Notes: generated from the sequence alone by a model not told the origin. A stretch of 64,000 nucleotides of DNA from Acidobacteriota bacterium (GCA_013289795.1 JABCZH010000002.1:248001-312000); one strand, 5' to 3'; shown: positions 8,192 through 17,359, counted from the stretch's first letter. Numbers and translations are program-made.

Positions 8192-9217
8192 ATGCAACGA
8201 TGGTTCAAACGCACTCTCACTTTAGCCGTATCCCTTGGGCTGGTTCTCATGTTTTCTGGTGCAGCCCTCGCACAGTACACCAATGTTGTGCTGGACTCAA
8301 ACGTCTCCGGTCATGGACACGTTGACCCCCTGCTGGTGAATGGCTGGGGATTGGCCTACCTGCCCGGTGGCGCATTCTGGGTTAACGATGAAGGTTCTGG
8401 CTGGTCGACCCTTTATGACGGCAGCGGAAACCCGCAAAGCTTGCAGGTGATCATTCCCTCCGCGAATGGTCAGGCCGCGGGCTCACCTACCGGGATCGCC
8501 GCGAACATCTCCCAACAAGGGTTCCTGGTACAGGGCTGGCCGTCGTATTTCTTGTTCGCCACCCTGGACGGAACCATTCAAGGTTGGTCGCCGATCTCTC
8601 CCAGTTCGTCCATTATTGCCGTCAACAATTCAAGTACGGGCGCCAGCTATACCGGCCTGGCCATCACTAACAAGACCTCCGGAAACATGATCTATGCCGC
8701 CGATACGGCCAACGGTAAGGTGGACATGTACGACAGCAATTTCACGTTGGTTAAGTCCTTCACCGATACCAGCCTTCCCAAGAACGCTACGCCTTTTGGC
8801 ATTCAAGATATTAATGGCAAGCTCCTGGTTGCATACGCGGACGCCACGGGTGGCCCGAATGGGGTCATTGACGTCTTCACCGAGGACGGTGTGTTTGTGA
8901 AGCATTTTGCCAAGGGCGCCCCGTTGAACCAACCCTGGGGCATGGCACTTGCGCCCAGTAATTTTGGCCCGCTTAGCAATACTCTGCTGGTTTCCAACAA
9001 CCTCAATGGCGTCGGCGACATCAACGGTTTCAATGTCAGGACCGGGAAGTTCGTTGGCACAGTGACTTCCAATGGAAAACCGATCCATATCGACCAGATT
9101 TGGGGAATCGAGTTCGGGGGCGGAACCCCATTGAACGGCCAGACCAACCAGCTTTTCTGGGCTGCGGGTCCACTTAACAACGTGGACGGCGCCTTCGGCT
9201 ACATAGCGGCCCAGTAG
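8192..9217 (+). CDS. Secreted propeller-like protein (TIGR03118-type)
   Basis: Exported protein of 341 residues. A clear signal peptide of about 27 residues ends at SGAALAQ. The mature part has repeated strand-rich units (NGWGLAYLPGGAFWVNDEGSG, YTGLAITNKTSGNMIYAADTANGKVDMYD, QPWGMALAPSNFGPLSNTLLVSNN, IWGIEFGGG), consistent with a beta-propeller such as the TIGR03118 hypothetical family common in Acidobacteria. A good ribosome site (AAGGAGA) lies eight bases before the ATG. Function is not known. The 261 bases upstream separate it from the divergent priA gene; I saw no further gene or convincing promoter there. Confidence 0.75.
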   Translation: MQRWFKRTLTLAVSLGLVLMFSGAALAQYTNVVLDSNVSGHGHVDPLLVNGWGLAYLPGGAFWVNDEGSGWSTLYDGSGNPQSLQVIIPSANGQAAGSPTGIAANISQQGFLVQGWPSYFLFATLDGTIQGWSPISPSSSIIAVNNSSTGASYTGLAITNKTSGNMIYAADTANGKVDMYDSNFTLVKSFTDTSLPKNATPFGIQDINGKLLVAYADATGGPNGVIDVFTEDGVFVKHFAKGAPLNQPWGMALAPSNFGPLSNTLLVSNNLNGVGDINGFNVRTGKFVGTVTSNGKPIHIDQIWGIEFGGGTPLNGQTNQLFWAAGPLNNVDGAFGYIAAQ

Positions 9218-9253
9218 TTTGTAACGGCTGACCGTTGGTTGAAATGTATCGAG

Positions 9254-9293
9254 GCCGGACAGCTTTGATGCCCCACGGGCAAGGCTGTCCGGC
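9254..9293 (+). terminator. Hairpin after the propeller-like gene
   Basis: A 10-bp perfect stem (GCCGGACAGC pairing with GCTGTCCGGC) encloses a 20-base loop. It lies 37 bases after the stop. The tract that follows (TATTCGTTCT) is only moderately T-rich, so it may be a weak intrinsic terminator or an mRNA-stabilising hairpin. Confidence 0.5.
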
Positions 9294-9362
9294 TATTCGT
9301 TCTGAATGTGCAATCCTCTCCACGACTAGCGACCGGTGATGGTCCCTGCTAACATCCCCTTA

Positions 9363-10295
9363 ATGACCCTTCGCAAGGTTGGGAGAAGCAATCCGAAGAG
9401 CCGCAAGGCTCTCCGCGCGGCAGCCCCACCCGCGGGCAGAATGCCGGCTGAGCTGGTGATCATCACGGGCATGAGCGGATCGGGGAAAGCCTCAGTGTTG
9501 AAGGCTTTCGAGGATCTAGGCTACTACTGCGTGGACAATCTGCCAGTCGGGCTGATCCCACGCTTCGCCGAGTTGGTGGGCCAGTCTTCGGAAATCAAGA
9601 GCACGGCGCTGGTGGTGGATGTTCGTGAAGGGGCGCAGCTCGAGGACTTGCCGGAAATCGTGAAGTCGGTCAAGCGCATGCTCCCGACCAAGATGATTTT
9701 CCTGGAGGCAGCCGACGCCATACTAGTGCGTCGTTTCAGTGAGACTCGCCGCCCGCACCCGTTGGGAAGGGATACACCGGTCAAGGCATCTTTGGCTGCG
9801 GAACGCCGGCACTTGCGAGCGATTCGGGCGCTGGCTGACTTGGTCATTGACACTTCCAAGTTCAACGTTCACGAATTGCGCGCCCACATCACCGAGCGTT
9901 TTCAAAAGCGCGAGTCGGATAAGAATATTCTGGTTTCCTGCGTGAGCTTCGGCTTCCGGCATGGCGTACCGGAAGATGCGGACCTGGTCTTCGACGTGCG
10001 TTTTTTGCCCAATCCGCATTTTGTGCCGGAATTTCGACCACTGACGGGGCGCGACCCCAAGGTTGCGAAGTACATTCGCTCCTTCCCCCAGACGCGGGAG
10101 TTTATCAAGCGGATTTCGGGGCTGCTCATCTATCTGCTGCCGCACTACATTCGCGAAGGCAAGAGCTATTTGACCATCTCGTTCGGCTGTACGGGTGGCC
10201 AGCACCGCTCGGTGATGATTGCCGAAGATGTCAGCAAACGGCTGCGGAAGGCGGGATATCGGGTGAAGGTAGTTCACCGGGACAGTCCGGGGTGA
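9363..10295 (+). CDS. rapZ: RapZ/YvcJ-family nucleotide-binding regulator
   Basis: P-loop protein. In enterobacteria RapZ guides RNase E to the GlmZ small RNA and so senses glucosamine-6-phosphate; the role elsewhere is less clear. Landmarks are LVIITGMSGSGKASVLKAFEDLGYYCVDNLP, VVDVREG, FLEAADAILVRRFSETRRPHPL, CVSFGFRHGVPEDADLVFDVRFLPNPHFVP and ISFGCTGGQHRSV. The P-loop carries Ala right after the Lys where Ser or Thr is usual. The start is uncertain: ATGs at 9339, 9363 and 9441 are all in frame, none has a good ribosome site, and 9441 would begin at MPAELVIITG, closest to other family members. It heads a run of housekeeping genes. Confidence 0.88.
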   Translation: MTLRKVGRSNPKSRKALRAAAPPAGRMPAELVIITGMSGSGKASVLKAFEDLGYYCVDNLPVGLIPRFAELVGQSSEIKSTALVVDVREGAQLEDLPEIVKSVKRMLPTKMIFLEAADAILVRRFSETRRPHPLGRDTPVKASLAAERRHLRAIRALADLVIDTSKFNVHELRAHITERFQKRESDKNILVSCVSFGFRHGVPEDADLVFDVRFLPNPHFVPEFRPLTGRDPKVAKYIRSFPQTREFIKRISGLLIYLLPHYIREGKSYLTISFGCTGGQHRSVMIAEDVSKRLRKAGYRVKVVHRDSPG

Positions 10296-10431
10296 TGAAT
10301 CGCTGTTGGTGGTGAGTCGCTGGCCAACGACCAACGACGAACGATCCGCGACTGAAGTAGAATAAGACCTTGCTACGCATGCCGATTCCATCCGCTGCAG
10401 GCCGCGCCTGGCTGCGCATGGGGAGCCCCCG

Positions 10432-12288
10432 ATGCGGCAACTGACACGTCTGGTCCGCTACGTGCTGCCCTATCTGCTGCAGTTGGTGCCTGGGATTTTG
10501 CTGTTGGCTGGAGTTGGTTTCCTGGAGGCGTTCCGGTTAGTCCTAGTCAAACCAATCCTCGATCGCGTGTGGAATCCGGCTTCCGGATCGGACAACATTC
10601 AGCTCTTTACTTTTCCTGGCACGTCCCGAACGGTTTACCTTCAACAGTTTGTTCCTTCCCATCTCCACAACGCGTGGACGATCGTGGCCTACGCGCTGGT
10701 GGCATCCACCATCCTCAAAGGTATCTGCGATTACTCAGGCACCTACCTCGTGAACCACGCCGGCTTCGGCATGATTACCGATCTGCGAAATGATCTGTAC
10801 AACTCGATATTGCGGCGCTCAGCCGCCTTTTTTCAAAAACACACGACGGGGACGCTGATTTCCACCATCATCAACGACATTGAACGGGTGCAGTACGCCA
10901 TGTCGAGCGTGCTGGCGGAATCTCTGCAACAGTTCTTTACGTTTCTTTTCACCGCCGTGGCGGTGGTGTTTCTGGGGCACGGACTGGCTTGGGTACTCTT
11001 GTTATTTATTCCCTTTGTGATCTTTTCGGCGGCGAAAATCGGCCGCCGCGTGCGCCATACCACTCGGGGCGGTCAGGACAAACTGGCCGATATTCAGAAC
11101 ATATTGCATGAGACCATCACCGGAAACCGCATCGTGAAGGCCTTCAGTATGGAGTCCTGGGAGATCGCGCGCTTTCGCAAAGCGGCGGGGCGGCTGTTTC
11201 GTGCCAACCTGCGCTCGGTGGCCGCAGCAGCCATCAGTTCCCCCCTCATGGATATCTTCGGGGCTATCGCCATTGCTTTGCTCTTGCTGTTGGGCCGCGA
11301 GAAGATCGTTCATAACGAATTTACATTGGGAACATTCGGCGCATTCATCGCCGTGGTGTTCAGCCTGTATAACCCGGTTCGCAAGTTTGCTCTTTTCAAC
11401 AACAATCTCCAGCAGGCCCTCGGCGCCTCGTCCGAGATCTTTAAGTTCATGGATTCGCAGGACGAAATTCGTGAAAAGCCCGGCGCGCAACCCTTGCCTC
11501 CGTTTTCCCGCAGCATTCGCTTTGAAGCCGTGTGCTTCTCCTACGACGGAAATGGCGAGGAGAACCGGGAGATTTTGCGCGACATCGATTTGGAAGTCAA
11601 CGCCGGCGAAGTTCTGGCGGTCGTGGGCTCGAGCGGCGCGGGCAAGACAACCCTGGTCCATTTGATTCCCCGCTTTTTCGACGTTAGCTCCGGCCGCATA
11701 CTGATCGACGGCCGCGATGTCCGCGACACTACGCTGGCTTCGCTGCGTTCGCAGATTGGAGTTGTTTCCCAGGACACAGTTCTTTTTAACGATACTGTGC
11801 GCAACAATATTGCCTATGGACAGCCGGACGTTCCCCAGAAACTGGTTGAGGCGGCAGCCAAGGCTGCCTTGGCCCATGAGTTTATTCTGGGGCTGCCTTC
11901 GGGCTATGACAGCGTGATCGGTGAGCGCGGCGTAAGGCTTTCTGGTGGTGAGCGACAACGCCTTGCCATTGCACGCGCCCTGTTGAAGAATGCCCCCATT
12001 CTGATTCTTGACGAAGCCACCTCTGCACTGGACAGCGAATCGGAGGCGCTGGTGCAATCCGCCCTGCACAACCTCATGAGCGGGCGTACCGTAGTAGTGA
12101 TCGCTCATCGCTTGTCCACGGTGCGAAGGGCAGACCGGATCGTGGTGTTGGAGCATGGAGCTATCGCGGATATTGGCAGTCACGAAGATCTGATGAAGAA
12201 GCTCGGCACTTACCGGCGCCTGTACGATCTGCAGTTCGTGGATCTGGAACCGGCCCGGCAAAGCGCGGCTCCGGTAGGCAACGACTGA
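10432..12288 (+). CDS. MsbA-like lipid/multidrug ABC exporter (TMD-NBD fusion)
   Basis: Half-transporter of 618 residues, expected to act as a homodimer flipping lipid A-core or another lipid or drug across the inner membrane. The N-terminal 320 residues contain about six membrane helices (LPYLLQLVPGILLLAGVGFLEA onward). The NBD has Walker A GSSGAGKTT, Q-loop GVVSQDTVLFND, signature LSGGERQRLAIARAL, Walker B ILILDEATSALD and H-loop IAHRLST. The stop overlaps the yicC start (TGATG). MsbA is the likeliest identity, since Acidobacteria have LPS, but exporter substrate cannot be read from sequence. Confidence 0.82.
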   Translation: MRQLTRLVRYVLPYLLQLVPGILLLAGVGFLEAFRLVLVKPILDRVWNPASGSDNIQLFTFPGTSRTVYLQQFVPSHLHNAWTIVAYALVASTILKGICDYSGTYLVNHAGFGMITDLRNDLYNSILRRSAAFFQKHTTGTLISTIINDIERVQYAMSSVLAESLQQFFTFLFTAVAVVFLGHGLAWVLLLFIPFVIFSAAKIGRRVRHTTRGGQDKLADIQNILHETITGNRIVKAFSMESWEIARFRKAAGRLFRANLRSVAAAAISSPLMDIFGAIAIALLLLLGREKIVHNEFTLGTFGAFIAVVFSLYNPVRKFALFNNNLQQALGASSEIFKFMDSQDEIREKPGAQPLPPFSRSIRFEAVCFSYDGNGEENREILRDIDLEVNAGEVLAVVGSSGAGKTTLVHLIPRFFDVSSGRILIDGRDVRDTTLASLRSQIGVVSQDTVLFNDTVRNNIAYGQPDVPQKLVEAAAKAALAHEFILGLPSGYDSVIGERGVRLSGGERQRLAIARALLKNAPILILDEATSALDSESEALVQSALHNLMSGRTVVVIAHRLSTVRRADRIVVLEHGAIADIGSHEDLMKKLGTYRRLYDLQFVDLEPARQSAAPVGND

Positions 12289-13175
12289 TGTCCATCCGCT
12301 CTATGACCGGCTTCGCGCAGGTAAAAGGACAAATCAACGGCCAGCTCAGTTTTACTCTCTCGCTTAAATCGGTGAATCATCGTTTTCTGGATTTGCACTT
12401 CCGCATGCCGTCGGATAGCGACGATCTGGAGATGAAACTTCGACGACGCCTGAAGGAAAAGCTGGCGCGTGGCCATATCGAGCTGACTCTGAGTCTGGAG
12501 CGGGGTGCAACCGAGAACTTCTCGCTCAATCGGGAGTTAGTGGGAGGGTACATTCAGGCGTTTCGCGCCGCGGCGGCGGAATTCAACTTGGCAGCGGACC
12601 CGGACCTCAATGTTGTTTTACGCATCCCGGGTGCGCTGGAGTCAGCGGTCCTGCCGGCCGATGGTGAAGTGGAGCCGGTGGTGCTCGCGAAAATGGAGGA
12701 AGCCCTCGCTGCCTTGAATGAAATGCGGGAGGAAGAAGGACACGGCACCGAGCGCGAACTGCGTCAGCGTATGGCCGGCGTGCAACGCGCCCGGGAAGAA
12801 GTTGAGAAACATCGCCAAGCGACTTTACGGACCTATGCCGACAAGTTGAAAACCCGCTTGCAGGAGTTGATCGGGTCCCAAATGGAACCGGAGCGGATTT
12901 TGCAGGAAGCGGCACTGCTGGTGGACCGCAGCGATATTCAGGAGGAACTGGTCCGCCTGAATTCGCACGTCAAGCATTTTCTGGGTTTGCTCGATGAAGG
13001 CGGCGAAGTGGGCAAGAAGCTGGACTTCCTGTTGCAGGAGATGAACCGCGAAGCCAACACTCTGCTTTCGAAGACCTCGGGGCTGGCGGGTGAGGCCTTG
13101 AAGATCACCGAGTCTGGGCTATCCATGAAGGCCGATATCGAAAAAGCGCGTGAGCAGGTGCAGAACCTCGAATGA
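12288..13175 (+). CDS. yicC: YicC-family endoribonuclease
   Basis: Member of the YicC/YloC stress-protein family, for which endoribonuclease activity has been described. The N-terminus SIRSMTGFAQVKGQ and SVNHRFLDLHFRMP are family hallmarks, and the C-terminal DUF1732 segment is clear: RSDIQEELVRLNSHVKHFLGLLDEGGEVGKKLDFLLQEMNREANTLLSKT. Length is 295 residues, normal. It overlaps the exporter by one base upstream and gmk by four bases downstream (ATGA). The yicC-gmk-rpoZ order is conserved in many bacteria. Confidence 0.92.
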   Translation: MSIRSMTGFAQVKGQINGQLSFTLSLKSVNHRFLDLHFRMPSDSDDLEMKLRRRLKEKLARGHIELTLSLERGATENFSLNRELVGGYIQAFRAAAAEFNLAADPDLNVVLRIPGALESAVLPADGEVEPVVLAKMEEALAALNEMREEEGHGTERELRQRMAGVQRAREEVEKHRQATLRTYADKLKTRLQELIGSQMEPERILQEAALLVDRSDIQEELVRLNSHVKHFLGLLDEGGEVGKKLDFLLQEMNREANTLLSKTSGLAGEALKITESGLSMKADIEKAREQVQNLE

Positions 13176-13864
13176 CGACGGTCTACATCATTTCGGCGCC
13201 ATCGGGATCGGGCAAGTCCACGCTGGTGGAGAAGGTTCGCCAGATTGTTCCCGGCCTGGATTTTTCCATTTCCTATACGACGCGGCCGCCGCGTGGCAAC
13301 GAGCAGAACGGGCGGGAGTATTTCTTCATCACACGTGAGCAATTCGAGGAAATGATTCGCAAGGATGAGTTCCTGGAATATGCCGAGGTTTTCGGCAATT
13401 ATTACGGAACTGCCAAAGATGTTCTGGCCAAGGCCAGGGAAAATGGGCACGATCTGCTGCTCGACATTGACGTGCAGGGAGCCGCGCAAATCAAAGGCAA
13501 ACTCCCGGATGCGGTGAGCGTCTTTATCCTGCCGCCCGACCGCAAGACATTGGAGTCGCGTCTACGAACTCGCAGTCTGGATGCGGAAAAGGTCATCCAG
13601 AACCGGTTGGCCACGGCCAGCCGTGAGATTGAGAATTATATGAAATACGACTATATTCTGGTTAATGACCGCCTAGACGAATCGGTCGAGACGCTGAAAG
13701 CGGTTCTTCTGGGAGAACGGTTGAAAAGTTCAGGAAGGCAGTTATCGGTTGCCGACAAAGATCTACTGGCCAGAGCTGAGCACTGCCGTTTAGGCAACGT
13801 GCGCGGGCGCCTGCAGCCGATCTTGGCCTCGTTTGTGGCAACCGCAACCCCCGGTGGACGTTAG
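13172..13864 (+). CDS. gmk: Guanylate kinase
   Basis: Phosphorylates GMP to GDP. Walker A is [10 protein letters not shown] near the N-terminus. The GMP-binding region is FSISYTTRPPRGNEQNGREYFFITREQFEEMI, and LLDIDVQGAAQIK and IFILPP-type motifs (VFILPPDRKTLESRLRTR) follow. At 230 residues it is about 25 longer than typical Gmk. The extra C-terminal tail (LARAEHCRLGNVRGRLQPILASFVATATPGGR) is not part of the fold and may be a lineage extension. The ATG overlaps the yicC stop. Confidence 0.94.
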   Translation: MTTVYIISAPSGSGKSTLVEKVRQIVPGLDFSISYTTRPPRGNEQNGREYFFITREQFEEMIRKDEFLEYAEVFGNYYGTAKDVLAKARENGHDLLLDIDVQGAAQIKGKLPDAVSVFILPPDRKTLESRLRTRSLDAEKVIQNRLATASREIENYMKYDYILVNDRLDESVETLKAVLLGERLKSSGRQLSVADKDLLARAEHCRLGNVRGRLQPILASFVATATPGGR

Positions 13865-13881
13865 CAACAAGGGAGAACACC

Positions 13882-14118
13882 ATGAAGTTGATAGAAGGAT
13901 TTGACAGCAACTATCGTTACATCCTGGTGGCGGCTCGCAGAGCCAGACAATTGCAAGGCGGCGCGCCGCCCGTGATTGACACTAGTTCCCGCAAACCCTG
14001 CCGCATTGCGCAGGATGAAATCCGCGCCGGCAAGGTCAAGTGGCTGATTCCGGAGACGCCGAAGTCGGCGGCCGAGATTGCCAACGAAACCCTGGACAAG
14101 GTGCTGGGCCAGGAGTGA
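13882..14118 (+). CDS. rpoZ: RNA polymerase omega subunit
   Basis: Small RNA polymerase subunit that helps fold and recruit beta-prime and binds ppGpp in some bacteria. The 78-residue product has the omega core: a conserved helix YRYILVAARRARQLQGG and the segment KPCRIAQDEIRAGKVKW. A strong ribosome site (AAGGGAGA) lies ahead of the ATG. It sits directly after gmk and 10 bases before coaBC, a common order. Confidence 0.9.
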   Translation: MKLIEGFDSNYRYILVAARRARQLQGGAPPVIDTSSRKPCRIAQDEIRAGKVKWLIPETPKSAAEIANETLDKVLGQE

Positions 14119-14128
14119 ACGCTGTCTC

Positions 14129-15340
14129 ATGAAAGTAGCACTCGGCGTCAGCGGCGGAATTGCAGCGTACAAAGCGGCGGAAATTGTGCGCCTGCTGCAG
14201 GAACGCGGCATCCGGGTGCAAGTCATCATGACCCGCGCCGCGCAAGAGTTTGTGCGGCCTCTCACCTTCGCGGCTCTTTCCGGCGAGAAAGTTATCACTG
14301 ACATGTTTGCCGCGGGTAACGAGCAGCCGAACATCGATTCCGCGGTCGAACACATCGCAGTAGCACAGTCGATAGATGCGCTGCTGGTCGCTCCGGCGAC
14401 GGCTGACGTACTGGCCCGGTTCGCGCAGGGCATTTCTTCCGACTTTCTTTCCACGCTTTATCTCGCCACTGTCGCTCCCGTGGTCGTTGCTCCCGCCATG
14501 AATGTGAACATGTGGAGCCATCCTGCAACACAGGCGAATCTGGCGATCCTCAAGAAGCGCGGCGTGCGGGTGGTCGAACCTAGTGAAGGATATCTGGCGT
14601 GCGGCATGACCGGGCCGGGGCGCCTGGCAGAAAACGAATTGATTGTCGCCGCAACTCTGGAAGCGCTGGGTGCTTCGCAGGAACTGGCGGGTGAGACAGT
14701 GCTGATCACCGCTGGGCCGACGCGAGAGAAGATTGATCCGGTGCGCTATCTGACTAATCGATCCAGCGGACGCATGGGATATGCTCTGGCAGAGGCTGCG
14801 CTGCGGCGTGGAGCACGCGTGCTGCTGGTGAGTGGGCCCACGGCACTGACGCCACCGGGAGCAGCAGAGGTCACACAAGTGGAATCTGCCGAAGAGATGC
14901 GCCAGGCGGTGTTGAGGCTATTGCCCGACGCGACAATCGTGATTAAGACCGCCGCAGTTGCTGACTATCGGCCGAAGGCCGCGGCGTCCCAGAAGATAAA
15001 GCGCACCGGACCCATGGCTCTCGAACTTGAGCCAACGGCCGACATCCTGAGCGAAGTGGCACGCCACAAGCAGTCGCAGATCGTCGTGGGCTTTGCCGCC
15101 GAGACCCAGAACGCTCTGGAAAACGCCCGCAAGAAGCTTGGCTCGAAGTCACTCGACGCGATCGTGGTGAACGATGTTTCGCGCGAGGGCGTCGGCTTCG
15201 ACTCAGATCGCAATGCGGTGACCATCATCACGCAGCACGTCGTGGTTGAAGTGCCCGAGACTACCAAGTGGGAAGTGGCGCAGCGGGTGCTTGATCAGGT
15301 GGTGAGGCTGCGTGAACGGAAGCCGGCATTGAAGAACTGA
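14129..15340 (+). CDS. coaBC: CoaBC bifunctional phosphopantothenoylcysteine synthetase/decarboxylase
   Basis: Makes 4'-phosphopantetheine for coenzyme A in two steps. The N-terminal FMN-dependent decarboxylase (Dfp) is shown by LGVSGGIAAYKAAEIVR, APATADVLARFAQG, PAMNVNMW and the Cys in ACGMTGPGRLAE. The C-terminal synthetase is shown by ITAGPTREKIDPVRYLTNRSSGRMGYALAEAA, KTAAVADYRP and VNDVSREGVGF. I set the start at the ATG at 14129 (MKVALGVSGG). An open frame extends back to 14078 but that part lies inside rpoZ. Confidence 0.94.
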   Translation: MKVALGVSGGIAAYKAAEIVRLLQERGIRVQVIMTRAAQEFVRPLTFAALSGEKVITDMFAAGNEQPNIDSAVEHIAVAQSIDALLVAPATADVLARFAQGISSDFLSTLYLATVAPVVVAPAMNVNMWSHPATQANLAILKKRGVRVVEPSEGYLACGMTGPGRLAENELIVAATLEALGASQELAGETVLITAGPTREKIDPVRYLTNRSSGRMGYALAEAALRRGARVLLVSGPTALTPPGAAEVTQVESAEEMRQAVLRLLPDATIVIKTAAVADYRPKAAASQKIKRTGPMALELEPTADILSEVARHKQSQIVVGFAAETQNALENARKKLGSKSLDAIVVNDVSREGVGFDSDRNAVTIITQHVVVEVPETTKWEVAQRVLDQVVRLRERKPALKN

Positions 15341-15366
15341 GTTTTCTGGAGCTGCACGGTTCCACC

Positions 15367-15618
15367 ATGACAAACATGAATTCCAGCGACACCCCTGGAT
15401 TGCTCTTCATGGGCGCTGCTTTCTTCGCTTTTGGATTGACCATGATTGTCCGGCCCGGTTACGTCAGGACGAGCTTTGACCGACTCCATAACAGCTGGAA
15501 GCAGGACAGTTGGCATCCATACAAGCTGCCTTTTTGGGGATTGCGCTCTGCCGGTGTTGTCATAGTCACCATAGCGACGATTCTCTTTTATGCCGCTTAT
15601 CTCTCTTACGTTCGCTAG
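15367..15618 (+). CDS. Small membrane protein of unknown function
   Basis: An 83-residue protein with two likely membrane helices (LLFMGAAFFAFGLTMIV and SAGVVIVTIATILFYAAYLSY) joined by a charged loop with several Trp residues (SWKQDSWHPYKLPFWGL). I do not recognise a family. No strong ribosome site is visible before the ATG. It lies between coaBC and the uracil-DNA glycosylase gene on the same strand and may be cotranscribed. Confidence 0.6.
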   Translation: MTNMNSSDTPGLLFMGAAFFAFGLTMIVRPGYVRTSFDRLHNSWKQDSWHPYKLPFWGLRSAGVVIVTIATILFYAAYLSYVR

Positions 15619-15659
15619 GCCTGCTTTTCCAGTCCTTTTCCTGATACTCTCGTTCACGC

Positions 15660-16475
15660 ATGCCACGAACGCTTGATCCCCAGCTCAAACGCGCTCTCAC
15701 CGAACGTGTCCGTTACTACCGGGAACTGGGGATTTACGACTTTTATCAGCGGCCAATCGCTGAAGCAACGGCCAACTCTGTTCAAGAACTCTGGCCAGAA
15801 TTACGAGATGAAATGACTCCCAGGAGCAAAGCTGCTGTTGCCGTGGACGAAGACGAACTATTTGTTGTACCCAAACCTGAGGCTGGAGCCGGCGATCCGG
15901 CCGCAGCACTGCGAATGATCCGCGAGGATCTGGGCGACTGCACCCGCTGTCCTCTCCACAAACAGGGACGAAAGCAGATCGTCTTCGGCGTGGGCAATCC
16001 GCGGGCTGAGTTAATGTTCATCGGAGAAGCGCCGGGCGCGGACGAAGATCAACAAGGCGAACCGTTCGTCGGGCGCGCCGGACAACTGCTCAACAACATG
16101 ATCAAAGCGATGGGGATCAGGCGCGAAGATGTGTACATCGCCAACATCATCAAGTGCCGGCCGCCGGGAAACCGCACGCCGGAGCGCGATGAGTGCGAAA
16201 CCTGCTCGCCATTTCTGATGCGGCAGATCGCGGCGATTGGACCCAAAGCCATCGTCGCACTGGGAGCGGTGGCCGCTAAGACGCTACTGGCGATCAATGC
16301 GCCCATGTCCGAGTTCCGCGGCCATTGGTATGACTTCCGTGGCACGAAGTTGGCAGTCACTTATCACCCGGCGTTCTTGTTGCGCGATCCGCGCCAGAAA
16401 AAAGAAACCTGGAAAGATTTGCAGATGGTGATGAAGGAGTTGGGGCTGGCAGTGCCGGCGAAGGGTGTGGAGTAG
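15660..16475 (+). CDS. Type-4 (4Fe-4S) uracil-DNA glycosylase
   Basis: Removes uracil from DNA. Family 4 landmarks: [19 protein letters not shown] with the first two cluster cysteines, [23 protein letters not shown] (water-activating motif), [21 protein letters not shown] with the other two cysteines, and the late [11 protein letters not shown] motif. Four cysteines fit one 4Fe-4S cluster. The extra N-terminal 85 residues ([19 protein letters not shown]) form a helical extension of unknown role. Length is 271 residues. Confidence 0.9.
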   Translation: MPRTLDPQLKRALTERVRYYRELGIYDFYQRPIAEATANSVQELWPELRDEMTPRSKAAVAVDEDELFVVPKPEAGAGDPAAALRMIREDLGDCTRCPLHKQGRKQIVFGVGNPRAELMFIGEAPGADEDQQGEPFVGRAGQLLNNMIKAMGIRREDVYIANIIKCRPPGNRTPERDECETCSPFLMRQIAAIGPKAIVALGAVAAKTLLAINAPMSEFRGHWYDFRGTKLAVTYHPAFLLRDPRQKKETWKDLQMVMKELGLAVPAKGVE

Positions 16476-16553
16476 AAACTGCTTTTCGAAGTCGGCTTGT
16501 GCGGCGAGGCGAGGCGGACAGAAGTGATCTAAATCGTTATACGCAGACCGACC

Positions 16554-17093
16554 ATGCCCTCCGAGAACGAAATCAAGATCAACGAAGCGTACCGAAACTA
16601 CACGCCTCCGGTTAACGCCTCGATGATAGTCCGCAAACTTCTATCCACAGTTCCCGATAAGTACCTTCAAGGTTTGGACTGCGTCGTCTTGACGAATGAG
16701 GTCGCCCTGTCTCGAAGGGACCGCCTAGGACGGGTCTGGTCACGTGGACGTAAGTTCGACAAGTCACGTGTGTTCGGTCGTTATCACCCAAGCTCCCGTA
16801 ACTCCTTGCCTTACATCGAACTCCGAGTGGATAAAATCGTTGCTGGCTTGAAGGCAGGGCCCTTCCTTCTTCGTGACACCTCGTTTTTGAGGGACCTGGT
16901 CTTCGGGCACGTGCTCTTTCACGAACTTGGACATCACATTCATCACACGATTCGTCCCGAACATACCGAAAAGGAAGACTTGGCGGACACATGGGCGGGA
17001 AGGCTCAATGCTAACTTCGCCCGGAAGACATACTGGTACGGGGTTCCTGTGCTAAGGATCTACAAGTTCATGAGAAGCAGGAAGTGGATCTGA
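16554..17093 (+). CDS. Putative zinc metallopeptidase with HELGHH motif
   Basis: A 179-residue protein of unknown family. The clear signal is HELGHHIHH (His-123, Glu-124, His-127), a zinc-binding HExxH motif, with acidic candidates for a third ligand in EKEDLADTWAGRL about 20 residues later. There is no signal peptide, so it is probably cytoplasmic. Its base composition looks lower in GC than its neighbours, and it ends inside a partial copy of a small membrane gene on the other strand; both hint at acquisition from elsewhere. Fold resemblance to ImmA/IrrE-like peptidases is only motif-level. Confidence 0.65.
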   Translation: MPSENEIKINEAYRNYTPPVNASMIVRKLLSTVPDKYLQGLDCVVLTNEVALSRRDRLGRVWSRGRKFDKSRVFGRYHPSSRNSLPYIELRVDKIVAGLKAGPFLLRDTSFLRDLVFGHVLFHELGHHIHHTIRPEHTEKEDLADTWAGRLNANFARKTYWYGVPVLRIYKFMRSRKWI

Positions 17094-17277
17094 ATCCGAC
17101 CCTGGCCTCCTTCGCGAGGATCACGCCCGGAACGGCAGCCACCAAGAGCCTTGCAGGCAGAGTTACTACCGCCCAGACGAGCTTCAAAGCTCCCTCGACC
17201 GCAATCCCGACCAACCGGAAGGGCAACAGGAACAGCCACACCAGACGCGTAACCAGCACTGGCCAATTAGCCCGCAC
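17068..17277 (-). pseudogene. Partial copy of the small membrane-protein gene at 18911-19111
   Basis: The minus-strand product shares the core LVWLFLLPFRLVGIAVEGALK-VWAVVTLPARLL with the intact gene at 18911-19111 but lacks its first membrane helix (MAAFFLWCILFLICWPLAMLAL). It has a different tail that runs into the 3' end of the metallopeptidase gene. Purely silent-looking differences in the shared core suggest coding constraint persisted for a time after duplication. It could still be expressed as a 69-residue protein; I favour a truncated paralogue. Confidence 0.5.
17153..17244. repeat. Direct repeat, copy 1 (92 bp)
   Basis: Aligns without gaps to 18942-19033 with about 80 of 92 bases identical by eye. 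The two copies are in the same orientation and flank the pseudokinase-TonB gene. Confidence 0.85.
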
Positions 17278-17359
17278 AGGGTGTCGATCCTCGATTCTGG
17301 CCCCCCGCTTCTGTTACCTTGGCTCGGGCAGGCACGCAGGCCACACTACCGGAAACGCC

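Noticed and set aside
11002-12261. 419-residue open frame on the minus strand
   Set aside because: It is antisense to the ABC exporter whose motifs are intact; the translated sequence shows no domain and is composed of His/Gln/Arg-rich shadow sequence.
17084-17359. N-terminal extension of the pseudokinase frame
   Set aside because: It runs through the antisense of the duplicated small membrane gene and lacks any signal or domain; later ATGs are better starts.
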